From assembly GCA_035710745.1 (NCBI GenBank), contig DASTCX010000003.1:145979-209978 (forward strand): a stretch of DNA of 64,000 bases, in the 5' to 3' direction. Positions 1-7,071 of this stretch are shown one piece after another. The translations under genes were made by a program, and so were the position numbers. The notes under the pieces are model-generated. The model searched no databases. It was not told the DNA's origin and was given only the letters and a program-made list of their open reading frames with translations. This stretch comes from Candidatus Eremiobacteraceae bacterium (GTDB lineage: Bacteria; Vulcanimicrobiota; Vulcanimicrobiia; Eremiobacterales; Eremiobacteraceae). Each line of letters begins with the position of its first letter. The first letter of the stretch is position 1.

Positions 1-324
1 GATCGCGTCGTAGCGCTCGAAGAGGGCAGCGATCTTATCCCGGATGAGTCCGACTTCGTCACGCCGGCTCGGCGCGCCCGGCCGCGTCAGCATCGGATGT
101 CCGTCGACGATCACGGCGACGTCCTCGACGAAAGTCGCGTCCGGAAATGCGTCGGAAGGCGGCAATTCCATGACCTCGACACCGCAGTGACGGAGCGCAT
201 CGCGATACGCAGCATGCTGCGCACGCGCTACCGAGAGATCGGGAGCGCCTTTGGTCGCGGACGTCAAGCCCTTCGCGAACGTCGGACCTGGAGGGCGTAC
301 GATCGCCCGAGTGAATGTCGGCAC
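1..324 (-). CDS. N-terminal part of a dimethylarginine dimethylaminohydrolase (DDAH)-like enzyme, cut by window edge
   Basis: Reading the minus strand from a GTG at 324 gives 108 residues with no stop before the window ends. The start of the guanidino-group-modifying superfamily is visible: TRAIVRPPGP near residues 5-14, GAPDLSVARAQHAAY around 26-40, and PPSDAFPDATFVEDVAVI at 55-72, which contains the substrate-binding F-x-E-D (65-68). Known members hydrolyse methylated arginines to citrulline; the catalytic His and Cys lie in the C-terminal part outside this window, so activity cannot be judged. The frame stays open further upstream, but GTG 324 follows an AGG-containing stretch and matches the usual family N-terminus. 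Arginine deiminase relatives are the main alternative. Confidence 0.85.
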   Translation of the reverse strand, partial: MPTFTRAIVRPPGPTFAKGLTSATKGAPDLSVARAQHAAYRDALRHCGVEVMELPPSDAFPDATFVEDVAVIVDGHPMLTRPGAPSRRDEVGLIRDKIAALFERYDAI

Positions 325-383
325 GCGGCGCCTGTTCTGATGAGACGCCGGCAGAACCCGCCCGGATACCTTCGACGGCCGCG

Positions 384-457
384 GCGGTCGAGATGAATCT
401 CGACCGCTCCCTTTCCTTCTTGGCGGGGCCGCGGCGGTCGAGCTGAAGCTCGACCGC
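384..457. repeat. Two hairpin-repeat copies (AT-centre, then GC-centre)
   Basis: Copy 1 (384-407) is GCGGTCGAGAT-GA-ATCTCGACCGC and copy 2 (434-457) is GCGGTCGAGCT-GA-AGCTCGACCGC. Each has perfect 11-bp arms and a 2-nt loop, is preceded by GGCCGCG, and copy 1 is followed by a pyrimidine run. The two copies differ at the central arm base on both sides, so pairing is preserved. They lie between the DUF5069 stop and the DDAH start, both on the minus strand. Confidence 0.9.
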
Positions 458-482
458 TACGTTATCGGGTGCGAGCCGAAGG

Positions 483-848
483 TCAGGCTGCTCGGCGTTC
501 CTCGCGATCCAGCGCGACGAGATGCTCGTTCATGTCGACGAGAACCCAGGAGTTCGCAGCCTTCCGATTCGCGGGTCCGACGTGCCGCTCGAAGTGGGCG
601 GCGAGTTCTTCGTCGGTCACGCCGCGGTTGATGAGCTCGAGGAATTCGTCCTCTGGAACGCCCGCGCGAGCGAGGAAGCCCTTGTCCATCGGGCAGAGCG
701 AGATATAATCGCCAAGCATACCCACTCGCTTGGCGCGCGCCTTATCGGCCGCACGCCCGAGCCATGCAAAGCCGGCGAGCGTATCGCTCCCGCTTCGCGG
801 CACGTCCCTACGAAGGTCGAGCGCCTTGGCGTTGTTCGATTGATGCAT
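483..848 (-). CDS. DUF5069 domain protein
   Basis: The product has 121 residues starting at ATG 848. An upstream in-frame ATG at 875 exists, but a strong Shine-Dalgarno (GAGGAGG) lies between the two, favouring 848. DUF5069 hallmarks are ALDLRRDVPRS near the N-terminus, DKARAKRVGMLGDYISLCP in the middle, and an acidic helix FLELINRGVTDEEL. The family is soluble, typically 100-150 residues, widespread in bacteria and of unknown biochemical function. There are no signal or membrane segments. It is flanked downstream by hairpin repeats and upstream by a VOC gene on the same strand. Family assignment is confident; function is not known. Confidence 0.8.
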   Translation of the reverse strand: MHQSNNAKALDLRRDVPRSGSDTLAGFAWLGRAADKARAKRVGMLGDYISLCPMDKGFLARAGVPEDEFLELINRGVTDEELAAHFERHVGPANRKAANSWVLVDMNEHLVALDREERRAA

Positions 849-956
849 CAGAAAAAAATCCTCCTCACCAATCATACCCGGATATGTGTCGCGTGATTCG
901 GAACGGGACGCATCTCGTGCTGACGCGGATGCGTCACGCCCGGCAGGATTGTGCGG

Positions 957-1322
957 CTACTTAGCCGAGCTGTCGGGCTCCATGACGCCGAATTCGTTGC
1001 CTTCGGTGTCTTTGCACGTCGCGAACCATCCGACTCCCGGGATCGGGCCCTTCGGACGCATGATCGTGCCGCCATTAGCGGTGACGCTCTTCAGCGCGTC
1101 GTCAATTGATCCGACGCCGATCGTATTCGAGTTCGTCGCGCCTTCGGACCGGCGAGACATCCCGCCGTCTATACCACGCTCGGGATCGATGCCCGTCGTG
1201 ATGACCCAATACTCGAACGGTCCCTGCCACTTGTCGAACTTCCACCCGAAGGCTTTCGAGTAGAACTTGATGGCCCGGTCCGGATCGTCGGCGGAGAGAT
1301 CGAAATGCACGGGACGTGGCAT
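957..1322 (-). CDS. VOC (glyoxalase/bleomycin-resistance fold) protein
   Basis: This is a 121-residue single-domain vicinal-oxygen-chelate protein. The N-terminal PVHFDLSADDPDRAIKFYSKAFGWKF is the standard first beta-alpha-beta unit, and the C-terminal half (DDALKSVTANGG ... FATCKDTEGNEFGVME) is the second, with His5 or His6 and the late Glu placed as metal ligands. Members bind a divalent metal and act as lyases, dioxygenases or resistance proteins; the substrate cannot be read here. ATG 1322 is preceded by AAGGAGCGG. The gene lies 132 nt from and divergent to the ArsR operon, so the two may share a control region. Confidence 0.85.
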   Translation of the reverse strand: MPRPVHFDLSADDPDRAIKFYSKAFGWKFDKWQGPFEYWVITTGIDPERGIDGGMSRRSEGATNSNTIGVGSIDDALKSVTANGGTIMRPKGPIPGVGWFATCKDTEGNEFGVMEPDSSAK

Positions 1323-1416
1323 GGCGTTGCCGCTCCTTTCTTCGTGAAGGGCCGACCCGTTTATCCCTGGGTCGGCAGGTGCCTTTCACGTATCCGATCG
1401 CCGTCGTTTTTCTCGG

Positions 1417-1450
1417 TTGACATCGCCTCGCAGCTGCGATAAACTGTTTA
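1417..1450 (+). promoter_or_regulatory. Near-consensus promoter with palindromic operator before arsR-like gene
   Basis: TTGACA (1417-1422), a 17-bp spacer and TAAACT (1440-1445) form an almost ideal sigma-70 promoter. The -10 is embedded in the perfect palindrome TAAAC-T-GTTTA (1440-1450). Initiation 6-8 nt after the -10 would fall at about 1451-1453, only a few bases before ATG 1455, so the mRNA would be nearly leaderless. Repressor binding to the palindrome would block the promoter, the classic ArsR autoregulation layout (inference). Confidence 0.65.
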
Positions 1451-1454
1451 CTAC

Positions 1455-1847
1455 ATGGTTAACTATAACCGAGCATCGAAGCGCCTCGATGTCGTCTTCT
1501 CAGCCTTGTCCGACCCGACGCGGCGCGCGATCGTCATCCGGCTGGCACGCGGCAGCGCGACGGTCGGAGAACTCGCGGCACCGTTCCGCATGACACTGCC
1601 GGCGGTCACGAAGCACATCAAGGTGCTCGAGCGGGCCGGACTTCTGTCGCGCCAAATCGATGGGCGTCTGCACCGGTGCCGCCTTTCGGGGGAGCCGATG
1701 GCAGAAGCGAGCGCGTGGATCGAGCGTCATCGGACGTTTTGGGCGTCGCAGCTCGATTCGCTGTCAGACTATTTCGAAAGTCGCGCATCCAAGCGCACGG
1801 CCCGTCGCGATGGCGGCTTGCGTCGCCCGAAGGGAGCTCGCAAATGA
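1455..1847 (+). CDS. ArsR/SmtB-family winged-helix repressor
   Basis: The 130-residue protein has a winged-helix domain over about residues 10-95. FSALSDPTRRAIVIRL is the typical first helix, VGELAAPFRMTLPAVTKHIKVLERAGLLSR is the HTH with recognition helix, and RQIDGRLHRCRL is the wing. No metal-binding CxC motif is present, so it is probably not an arsenic or zinc sensor. It belongs to the sub-type that is almost always paired with AHSA1/SRPBCC proteins. Its TGA overlaps the ATG of the next gene by 4 nt. It likely represses its own operon through the palindrome at 1440-1450; the inducer is unknown. Confidence 0.9.
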   Translation: MVNYNRASKRLDVVFSALSDPTRRAIVIRLARGSATVGELAAPFRMTLPAVTKHIKVLERAGLLSRQIDGRLHRCRLSGEPMAEASAWIERHRTFWASQLDSLSDYFESRASKRTARRDGGLRRPKGARK

Positions 1848-2302
1848 CGCAATCCACACAAGCGGCGACGTCGCTCACGATGACCCGCCGCATCAAAGGC
1901 AACCGCGAGGACGTGTTCGCGGCGTGGACCGATCCCGAGATCTTCAGGCGCTGGTGGGGGCCGCCCGGAACGACGACGACTGCGGCCGAGATCGACGCTC
2001 GAGTTGGCGGCGCATACCGAGTCACCATGCGCCTCCCAGACGGTGAAATCGTCTATCTCAGTGGGAAGTTCTTGGAAGTCGAGCGACCGACGAAACTCGT
2101 CTATACGTGGGCGTGGGAGGAAGACGACGGAATCGGACACGAGTCCCGTGTCACTATCACGTTCGCCTCGGCAGGCGAAGAGACCGACGTCACCTTGCTC
2201 CACGAGCAGCTCGCGAGCGAAGAGAGCCGCGATCGCCACGCTCACGGCTGGATCGGCTGCTTCGATAACCTCACGAAGATGTTCAGCGGAAAGGAAGCAT
2301 GA
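1844..2302 (+). CDS. SRPBCC / AHSA1-family ligand-binding protein
   Basis: The product is 152 residues, starting at ATG 1844 inside the ATGA overlap with the ArsR gene and preceded by GAAGGGAGCTCGCAA. MTRRIKGNREDVFAAWTDPE and FRRWWGPPG are the classic START-like (helix-grip) N-terminus; KFLEVERPTKLVYTW and a terminal amphipathic helix GWIGCFDNLTKMF complete the fold. Proteins of this type bind hydrophobic ligands or act as stress-response partners and often sit behind such ArsR genes. No catalytic residues are identifiable. A longer in-frame reading from 1676 would run through the ArsR gene and is rejected. Confidence 0.88.
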   Translation: MTQSTQAATSLTMTRRIKGNREDVFAAWTDPEIFRRWWGPPGTTTTAAEIDARVGGAYRVTMRLPDGEIVYLSGKFLEVERPTKLVYTWAWEEDDGIGHESRVTITFASAGEETDVTLLHEQLASEESRDRHAHGWIGCFDNLTKMFSGKEA

Positions 2303-2949
2303 CGACCATGGCGCGCGCGCGAGCCAACGATCGCAAGGCTCGGTCGAAGAAGCTCATCAAAGAAGAGATCGGGTTGACGCAGCAGCTCGAGAGAGTCGCC
2401 GCTAAGCGGCGCTCTCTGCCGCCGGGCGAGCCGGTCAAGGAAGATTACGTCTTCGACGAGGGCGCTGGCCGTAAGGTTAAGCTGTCGCAACTCTTCAAGG
2501 GCGGCAAAAACGAGCTGCTCATCTACCATTATATGTTCGCGCCGAAGGATAGACGGCCGTGCCCGATGTGCACCATGTGGTGCGACGGGTACGACCGCGT
2601 CGAGCCGTACGTGCGTAAGCGCGCGAATTTCGCCCTCGTCACGAAGGCGCCGATCAACAGGCTGCGTGCCTGGGCGCGCGGCCGGGGCTGGAAGAACATC
2701 CGCCTGCTGTCGAGCTTCGGGAACACGTTCAATCGCGACTTCGGCGTCGAAGATCGAAGTGAAGAACAGTTGCCCGCGATCAGCGTCTTCACGAAAGACA
2801 AGAACGGCACGGTTCGCCACTTCTATCAGAAGTTCGCGGTGATGTCGCCGGCGCACTGGCGTAGCATCGACCAGCTATCGCCCGTCTGGAATCTGTTCGA
2901 CCTCTTGCCGAGCGGTCGCGGCGACTGGCACCCGAACTACGAACTCTGA
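2299..2949 (+). CDS. DUF899 (thioredoxin-like) protein
   Basis: The product is 216 residues and overlaps the previous gene by ATGA (2299-2302). DUF899 features are an N-terminal helix containing LTQQLERVAAKRRSLPPG, then DYVFDEG, LSQLFKGGKNELLIYHYMF, and the active-site-like RPCPMCTMWCDG with a C-x-x-C. Later come LLSSFGNTFNRDFGVED and VFTKDKNGTVRHFYQKF. The family adopts a thioredoxin/peroxiredoxin-like fold and is poorly characterised; a redox role is inferred from CPMC. It forms a three-gene operon with the ArsR and AHSA1 genes, a combination common in many bacteria. Confidence 0.88.
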   Translation: MTTMARARANDRKARSKKLIKEEIGLTQQLERVAAKRRSLPPGEPVKEDYVFDEGAGRKVKLSQLFKGGKNELLIYHYMFAPKDRRPCPMCTMWCDGYDRVEPYVRKRANFALVTKAPINRLRAWARGRGWKNIRLLSSFGNTFNRDFGVEDRSEEQLPAISVFTKDKNGTVRHFYQKFAVMSPAHWRSIDQLSPVWNLFDLLPSGRGDWHPNYEL

Positions 2950-3027
2950 TTCAATCGACCGCCGCGATCTTTCATGAGCGCGCGAACATAGGTATTTGCG
3001 CGCTCATGTGCGTATGCGGTCGGCACT

Positions 3028-3573
3028 ATGTCACAACAGCAGATCCAGACCGTCGTCATTATCGGCGTCGTCGTCCTTTTACTGGCCTTTCGTATTTATC
3101 GCCAAATGCGCGAGCAGCGATGGGCGCTCGGCAGCATGTGGGTCATGCCGATCATCGTCGCGTTGATCGTGATCGCTGTAGTCGCAGGCGACACGATAAG
3201 CGGGAGCCCGCTCGCGCCGCTTGCAGCAATCGTCGGGCTCGCGATCGGGTTCGGTATTGGCATGTATCAAGGCAATCACACGACGCTGCGAGTCGACAAA
3301 CCCGGTAAAGCGGTCTTTGTGAAGGTGCACCCGATCGGCATCGCGCTCGTCACGGGCGTTCTCTTACTTCGCTTTGGGATTCGCTGGGTCGTCGGCGGCG
3401 GGATGGGTCAGGGCGCTGTCGGGGCAAACGGACTGCCCGTGATCACGCCTGCCGAAGCGCTCATCGGAAGCGGACTGCTAGCGGTCGCCCTCGGCTCGCT
3501 CGTCGGAATCCGCTGGTACGTCAAGCGGGCGTACGATGCAGCGCCGAACGTCGTGACTCCGACGTCGACCTAA
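3028..3573 (+). CDS. CcdC-like multi-pass membrane protein
   Basis: This is a 181-residue protein with about five hydrophobic segments (near residues 8-22, 38-54, 62-80, 104-120 and 143-160). Short charged loops such as RIYRQMREQRW resemble the CcdC/DUF1453 membrane family. There are no redox cysteines, so a disulphide or heme-handling function cannot be claimed. The gene stands alone between the DUF899 operon and a hairpin repeat, facing the convergent lipoprotein gene at 3634. Family placement is moderate and based on hydropathy pattern and length. Confidence 0.6.
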   Translation: MSQQQIQTVVIIGVVVLLLAFRIYRQMREQRWALGSMWVMPIIVALIVIAVVAGDTISGSPLAPLAAIVGLAIGFGIGMYQGNHTTLRVDKPGKAVFVKVHPIGIALVTGVLLLRFGIRWVVGGGMGQGAVGANGLPVITPAEALIGSGLLAVALGSLVGIRWYVKRAYDAAPNVVTPTST

Positions 3574-3585
3574 GCGAAGGCCGCG

Positions 3586-3610
3586 GCGGTCGACCGTGAA
3601 GGTCGACCGC
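3586..3610. repeat. Hairpin repeat between convergent genes
   Basis: GCGGTCGACC-GTGAA-GGTCGACCGC has perfect 10-bp arms and a 5-nt loop. It is a diverged member of the window-wide family, with CGACC in place of CGAGNT. It sits between the stops of the convergent genes ending at 3573 and 3634, where it could terminate both transcripts. Confidence 0.8.
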
Positions 3611-3633
3611 TCCATTCCAATCGACGAGCCGAG

Positions 3634-4254
3634 TTAGCCGCCGGTCATGACCGGTGATTTGAACTTCAGCTCGATGACGCTGCCGGCCGGCACGGCGATG
3701 TCGGTCTTGAGCTCCTGCGATAGTACGTAGCCCGCTGCCGCACCGACGAGGCCACTGTGTGCGGTGTGCGAAGCGACGGCGTGCCCTGCCATCGCACCCG
3801 CGATCATCATACCGATCGTACGCAAGTGGTGCGTCCTCGGTTCGAACGCGTTCACCGATACGAGCTGGACGTTGACGGGCGACTTGGTGCCGTCCGGCAG
3901 TTTGATGTCGTCGAACACGAGGGTCATCGACGGGTTGTGCGCAGGTCCCGCCGCGCTGATGTTCGCGAGATGACCCTCGACGACCGCGCCATGCAGCGCC
4001 GGATCCTTATGGAGGAACGTGTCGGTCTGGGCGAGCGCGAACGTGTCGCCGTCGTGGCTCGTCTTCGAGCCGATCGGACCCTGCAGCTTGCCGTAGAAGT
4101 CGGTGCCCGCGGCGACGGCAACGGTACCGCCGGTGTTCTCCGCTCCGGTGCCGCTGCTTTGCGTCGTCACGGGCGCGTTTTTGGCGCACGCCGCTAGGAC
4201 GACGGCGGCGAGGATCACTATAGTAGAAGAACGATGCGTTTTCGTCACGATCAT
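3634..4254 (-). CDS. Putative lipoprotein with glycine-zipper-like segment
   Basis: The product is 206 residues. A hydrophobic signal ends in LAAC with the lipidated Cys at residue 23. A Thr/Gly-rich linker follows, then a beta-rich region (HGAVVEGHLANISAAGPAHNPSMTL, FDDIKLPDGTKSPVNVQLVSV), then an Ala/Gly segment of roughly 30 residues (GMMIAGAMAGHAVASHTAHSGLVGAAAGYVLS) resembling a glycine zipper. The C-terminus returns to beta-strand character (VPAGSVIELKFKSPV). Such layouts occur in outer-membrane-associated lipoproteins; no enzymatic motif is visible. I do not recognise a named family. Confidence 0.6.
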   Translation of the reverse strand: MIVTKTHRSSTIVILAAVVLAACAKNAPVTTQSSGTGAENTGGTVAVAAGTDFYGKLQGPIGSKTSHDGDTFALAQTDTFLHKDPALHGAVVEGHLANISAAGPAHNPSMTLVFDDIKLPDGTKSPVNVQLVSVNAFEPRTHHLRTIGMMIAGAMAGHAVASHTAHSGLVGAAAGYVLSQELKTDIAVPAGSVIELKFKSPVMTGG

Positions 4255-4432
4255 ACCTCAAAGGCGTGAGCAGTGAAGTGCGGCGGCCTTAGTTCTCATA
4301 CCCGTCGACCTCCGCCTGGCAAAAAGTGCCCTTATCATATGAATGCCGACCGCAGTCTTGACGGTTCGCGAGGCCCCAGGAAGAGCACGTCACGCCGCCG
4401 CAAAGCGATAAGAGGAGAAAGGTTAGGTCGTC

Positions 4433-5731
4433 ATGCGTCGTCTCGCATTAGCGTTTCTGCTCATCGCTGCTGGCGGCTGTGCCGCACGTCAGGCAGTCAC
4501 CGCGCCGGTCGGCGGATCCACGGTCGTCACGCCTTGGGTCATCCAAAACGGCAAGTCGCAGGGGCACTGGAAGCTCTTCACACCTAAGACGCAGACGACG
4601 ATTTATCGGGGCATCACCGCCGGGCCTGACGGCAACGTCTGGTTCTCGGACAACAACGGGCACGCGCTTGTTCGCACGCAGATGACCGGCAAGACGAAGT
4701 CGTTCCAGCTCAGCTTCACCGAGAACGGCCAGACGTTCGGATTCCAGCCGCTCAATCCGATCACAGGCCCTGACGGCAAATTCTACATCACGACCGATGG
4801 CGCCGATCCAAAGAACAACGCCGGGATGATCGGCGTCTTGACGACGAGCGGCAGCTTCAAGATCCACGATTCGCCGAGCAAGGATAATCTCGGGAACAAC
4901 GGGCTCGCCATCGGCCCCGACGGCAACGTGTGGTTTGCCGAGCAAGGGCACATCGCAAAGATAACGACGGCGGGCGCGATCACGGAGTTCGCGTATCCAT
5001 CCGGCCTGAACGACAACGCAGCCGCGGGCGTCGTCACTGGCCCGGATCATAAAGTGTGGTTCACCGAATACTTCACGCACAAGGTCGCGAACATCGACCC
5101 GACGACGAACGCGATCACGGAGTTCGACGTGTTTGGCGTCGGCTGCACAGGTCCGGAGGGGCTGGCCGTGGGCACCGACGGCGACCTCTACTTCAACTGC
5201 AGCGCCACGACGATCGCAAAGATCACGACGTCGGGTGCGGTGACGGTCATCAGCAATCCGTTCGGCGCGGCGGGCACGCCGCAAGATATGGTGACGGGTC
5301 CGAACGGCCACATCTGGTTCAACACGAACGGCAACGTCATCGCCGAGTACAATGAAGGCAACGGTACGCTCACCGGTCACACATCGCCGTTCAACACGAA
5401 CGGGGTCATGATCGATCTCACGAGCGGGCCGGACGGCAATATCTGGTCGGCGACGAACGGCGGGAATCTAGAGGTGTACGCCCTTGTCACGCTCAGCGTT
5501 TCGCCGAAGAGTCTGACGTTCACGGGAACCGGCGAGCAGCAGACGCTCACGGCGACCTACCACGGGCCAAGCACGCTCACCGCGGTGAGCGGGTCGCCGT
5601 CGATCGCGACCGTCGCGCCCGGGCAGGCAGCAAACACCTTCGTCGTCACCTCTGTAGGCGTGGGCAAGACCAAGATCACGGTTGAGGATGCGATCGGAAA
5701 CCTGTTCAATGTGCCTGTCACCGTGCAATAA
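4433..5731 (+). CDS. Virginiamycin-B-lyase-like beta-propeller lipoprotein
   Basis: This 432-residue protein has a lipobox (AAGGC, Cys16). Residues 50-350 carry repeated propeller blades with the signature GPDGNVWF or close variants (GPDGNVWFSD, GPDGNVWFAE, GPDHKVWFTE, GPNGHIWFN, GPDGNIWSA) and alternating KITTAGAITEF-type strands. This is the Vgb/NHL-like streptogramin-lyase fold. The last ~80 residues (LSVSPKSLTFTGTGEQQTLTATY to the end) form a bacterial Ig-like (BIG2-type) domain. Many such proteins are not antibiotic lyases, so a binding or surface role is more cautious. A purine-rich AGAGGAGAAAGG lies ~15 nt upstream of the ATG. Confidence 0.8.
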   Translation: MRRLALAFLLIAAGGCAARQAVTAPVGGSTVVTPWVIQNGKSQGHWKLFTPKTQTTIYRGITAGPDGNVWFSDNNGHALVRTQMTGKTKSFQLSFTENGQTFGFQPLNPITGPDGKFYITTDGADPKNNAGMIGVLTTSGSFKIHDSPSKDNLGNNGLAIGPDGNVWFAEQGHIAKITTAGAITEFAYPSGLNDNAAAGVVTGPDHKVWFTEYFTHKVANIDPTTNAITEFDVFGVGCTGPEGLAVGTDGDLYFNCSATTIAKITTSGAVTVISNPFGAAGTPQDMVTGPNGHIWFNTNGNVIAEYNEGNGTLTGHTSPFNTNGVMIDLTSGPDGNIWSATNGGNLEVYALVTLSVSPKSLTFTGTGEQQTLTATYHGPSTLTAVSGSPSIATVAPGQAANTFVVTSVGVGKTKITVEDAIGNLFNVPVTVQ

Positions 5732-5819
5732 CGCACGAACCACAAGCGAAAACACGGTGTGCAAAGCAAGCGAGCGGCCGCCGAAAGTGTCATATGGCGA
5801 GGCCGTGCCATTGTAAATA

Positions 5820-5891
5820 TCGGTAGGCCCGCGAGGGACCGACCAGGCATGGAAGCCCACGCTCCGGAACAAATACGCCTAACCAATAGGC
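5820..5891 (+). promoter_or_regulatory. Structured leader upstream of the pilin operon
   Basis: The 174-nt gap before the pilin operon contains TCGGT-AGG-CCC-[GCGA]-GGG-ACCGA (5820-5842), a stem capped by a GNRA tetraloop. GCCT-AACCAAT-AGGC (5877-5891) ends just before the Shine-Dalgarno AAGGAGG (5895-5901). Upstream, TGCAAAGCAAGCG and ATGGCGAGGCCGTGCCA faintly recall cyclic-di-GMP-I riboswitch elements, but the match is incomplete. I claim only a structured 5' UTR; riboswitch identity is speculative. Confidence 0.35.
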
Positions 5892-5905
5892 TTTAAGGAG
5901 GCCGG

Positions 5906-6376
5906 GTGCCCTCTTTCCTCACCCGTAAAACCCGTCGAGCGTTTTCACTCGCTGAGTCGTTGATAGCATTCACGGTGCTTATCGTCGGCGTCCTCACGCT
6001 TACGTCGACATACACGTATTCCCAGTCGCGCATCTCGCTGCGCGCCGATGAACTCCAAGCAGTGACGTTCGGTCAACAATATCTCGAGACCGTACGCCAG
6101 CAAGTGCGGGGTGGAGTCGTCACCCCGCTCGCGACCCCCGCGCCGACGACGCAGCCGATCGATGCCGGGTACGCGATCTTCTCGGGTGATTCCAATTACT
6201 CGTCGTCGTCGCCGGCGCCGGAGCTTTCCTCGCCTGGCGACTTCACCGCGTCCGCCTCGGTGTCGCAGATAGGAACGACAAGCGACTACGACGTGAGTGT
6301 CAACGTCACGTGGCCGTACCACGATGTCACGCAGACCGTCACGCTCGGAACTGTCGTCACGACACAGGTCCCATGA
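5906..6376 (+). CDS. Type IV pilin-like protein, PilV type
   Basis: The product is 156 residues from GTG 5906 behind a perfect AAGGAGG. A basic leader (RKTRRA) precedes FSLAESLIAFTVLIVGVLTLTST. This is a class III prepilin signal with predicted prepilin-peptidase cleavage after Ala12 and Glu at mature position 5, followed by the conserved hydrophobic helix. The globular part is short and rich in Ser/Thr/Pro. By size and position (first of three) it resembles PilV/GspI-type minor pseudopilins that prime pilus or secretion pseudopilus assembly in the inner membrane. The stop overlaps the next start by ATGA. Confidence 0.82.
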   Translation: MPSFLTRKTRRAFSLAESLIAFTVLIVGVLTLTSTYTYSQSRISLRADELQAVTFGQQYLETVRQQVRGGVVTPLATPAPTTQPIDAGYAIFSGDSNYSSSSPAPELSSPGDFTASASVSQIGTTSDYDVSVNVTWPYHDVTQTVTLGTVVTTQVP

Positions 6377-7068
6377 ACCGGGTGAGCGTTCGCGGTTTCA
6401 CGCTCACCGAGATGATCGTGGGCATCGCCGTGCTCTTCCTGTTCCTGGCGATCGCGTACCTCGCGCTCGAGCCGGTCATCCAGTATCTAGGCGCGGCGCA
6501 AGCGAAGACCGACACGCAAGGAAATGCGGTCGCGGTGCTCTACAAGCTCGAGCGTGACATCCACGAAAGCGACGCTCGAGCCGTTTTCTATGATAGTTCC
6601 GGCGCTCAACCGCTCCCGACGCCCTCGGCGACCCCGGTCGACGTCACTGTCTTCGCCGTGGCGACTGCCGACACCGGCACGAACGGGGGCTCGTGCTACC
6701 CGCCTGGAGCTTTCGCGCTCACCTCGAACGGCTCGCCGAATTGGCAAGGTTTCAAGGTGTTCATCCGCAACGGCCAGCAGCTCAACTGCGTGTTCGAGAA
6801 TGAGAGCATGAGTGCGTGCAACCCGTTAGATATCCCGTGTCAAAGCGCGGCGACCCTCGCCATCACGAGTGCGAAAGCGGTCGCTACCACCAGCCAGCCA
6901 TTCTACGCGACTGGAATCGTTGACATCAAGATAGGCGCGGCCGGCGGTCAGAACGGCGCGCTAAGCGGTATCATCCAATACGTCAATCTGCAGATCCAAG
7001 CACTTTCGACGGTCGATGGCCGGACGAATGTGACATCATACACGGACCAGTTGCAAACGAGGAACTGA
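6373..7068 (+). CDS. Type IV pilin-like protein, PilW/GspJ type
   Basis: The product is 231 residues starting at ATG 6373 within the ATGA overlap. A longer in-frame reading from 6310 lacks a signal and is rejected. MNRVSVRG-FTLTEMIVGIAVLFLFLAIA is a textbook prepilin motif: cleavage after Gly8, Glu at mature position 5, then a hydrophobic helix. The second half carries an alternating beta pattern and four to five cysteines that may form disulphides. Its length and middle position match PilW/GspJ minor pseudopilins. It presumably works with both neighbours at the tip of a type IV pilus or related machine; no assembly ATPase lies in this window. Confidence 0.82.
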   Translation: MNRVSVRGFTLTEMIVGIAVLFLFLAIAYLALEPVIQYLGAAQAKTDTQGNAVAVLYKLERDIHESDARAVFYDSSGAQPLPTPSATPVDVTVFAVATADTGTNGGSCYPPGAFALTSNGSPNWQGFKVFIRNGQQLNCVFENESMSACNPLDIPCQSAATLAITSAKAVATTSQPFYATGIVDIKIGAAGGQNGALSGIIQYVNLQIQALSTVDGRTNVTSYTDQLQTRN

Positions 7069-7071
7069 CCC

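Noticed and set aside
5732..5905. A definite cyclic-di-GMP-I riboswitch
   Set aside because: Only fragments of the consensus are visible and the expected P1b tetraloop-receptor pairing cannot be completed by eye; kept as a structured leader only.
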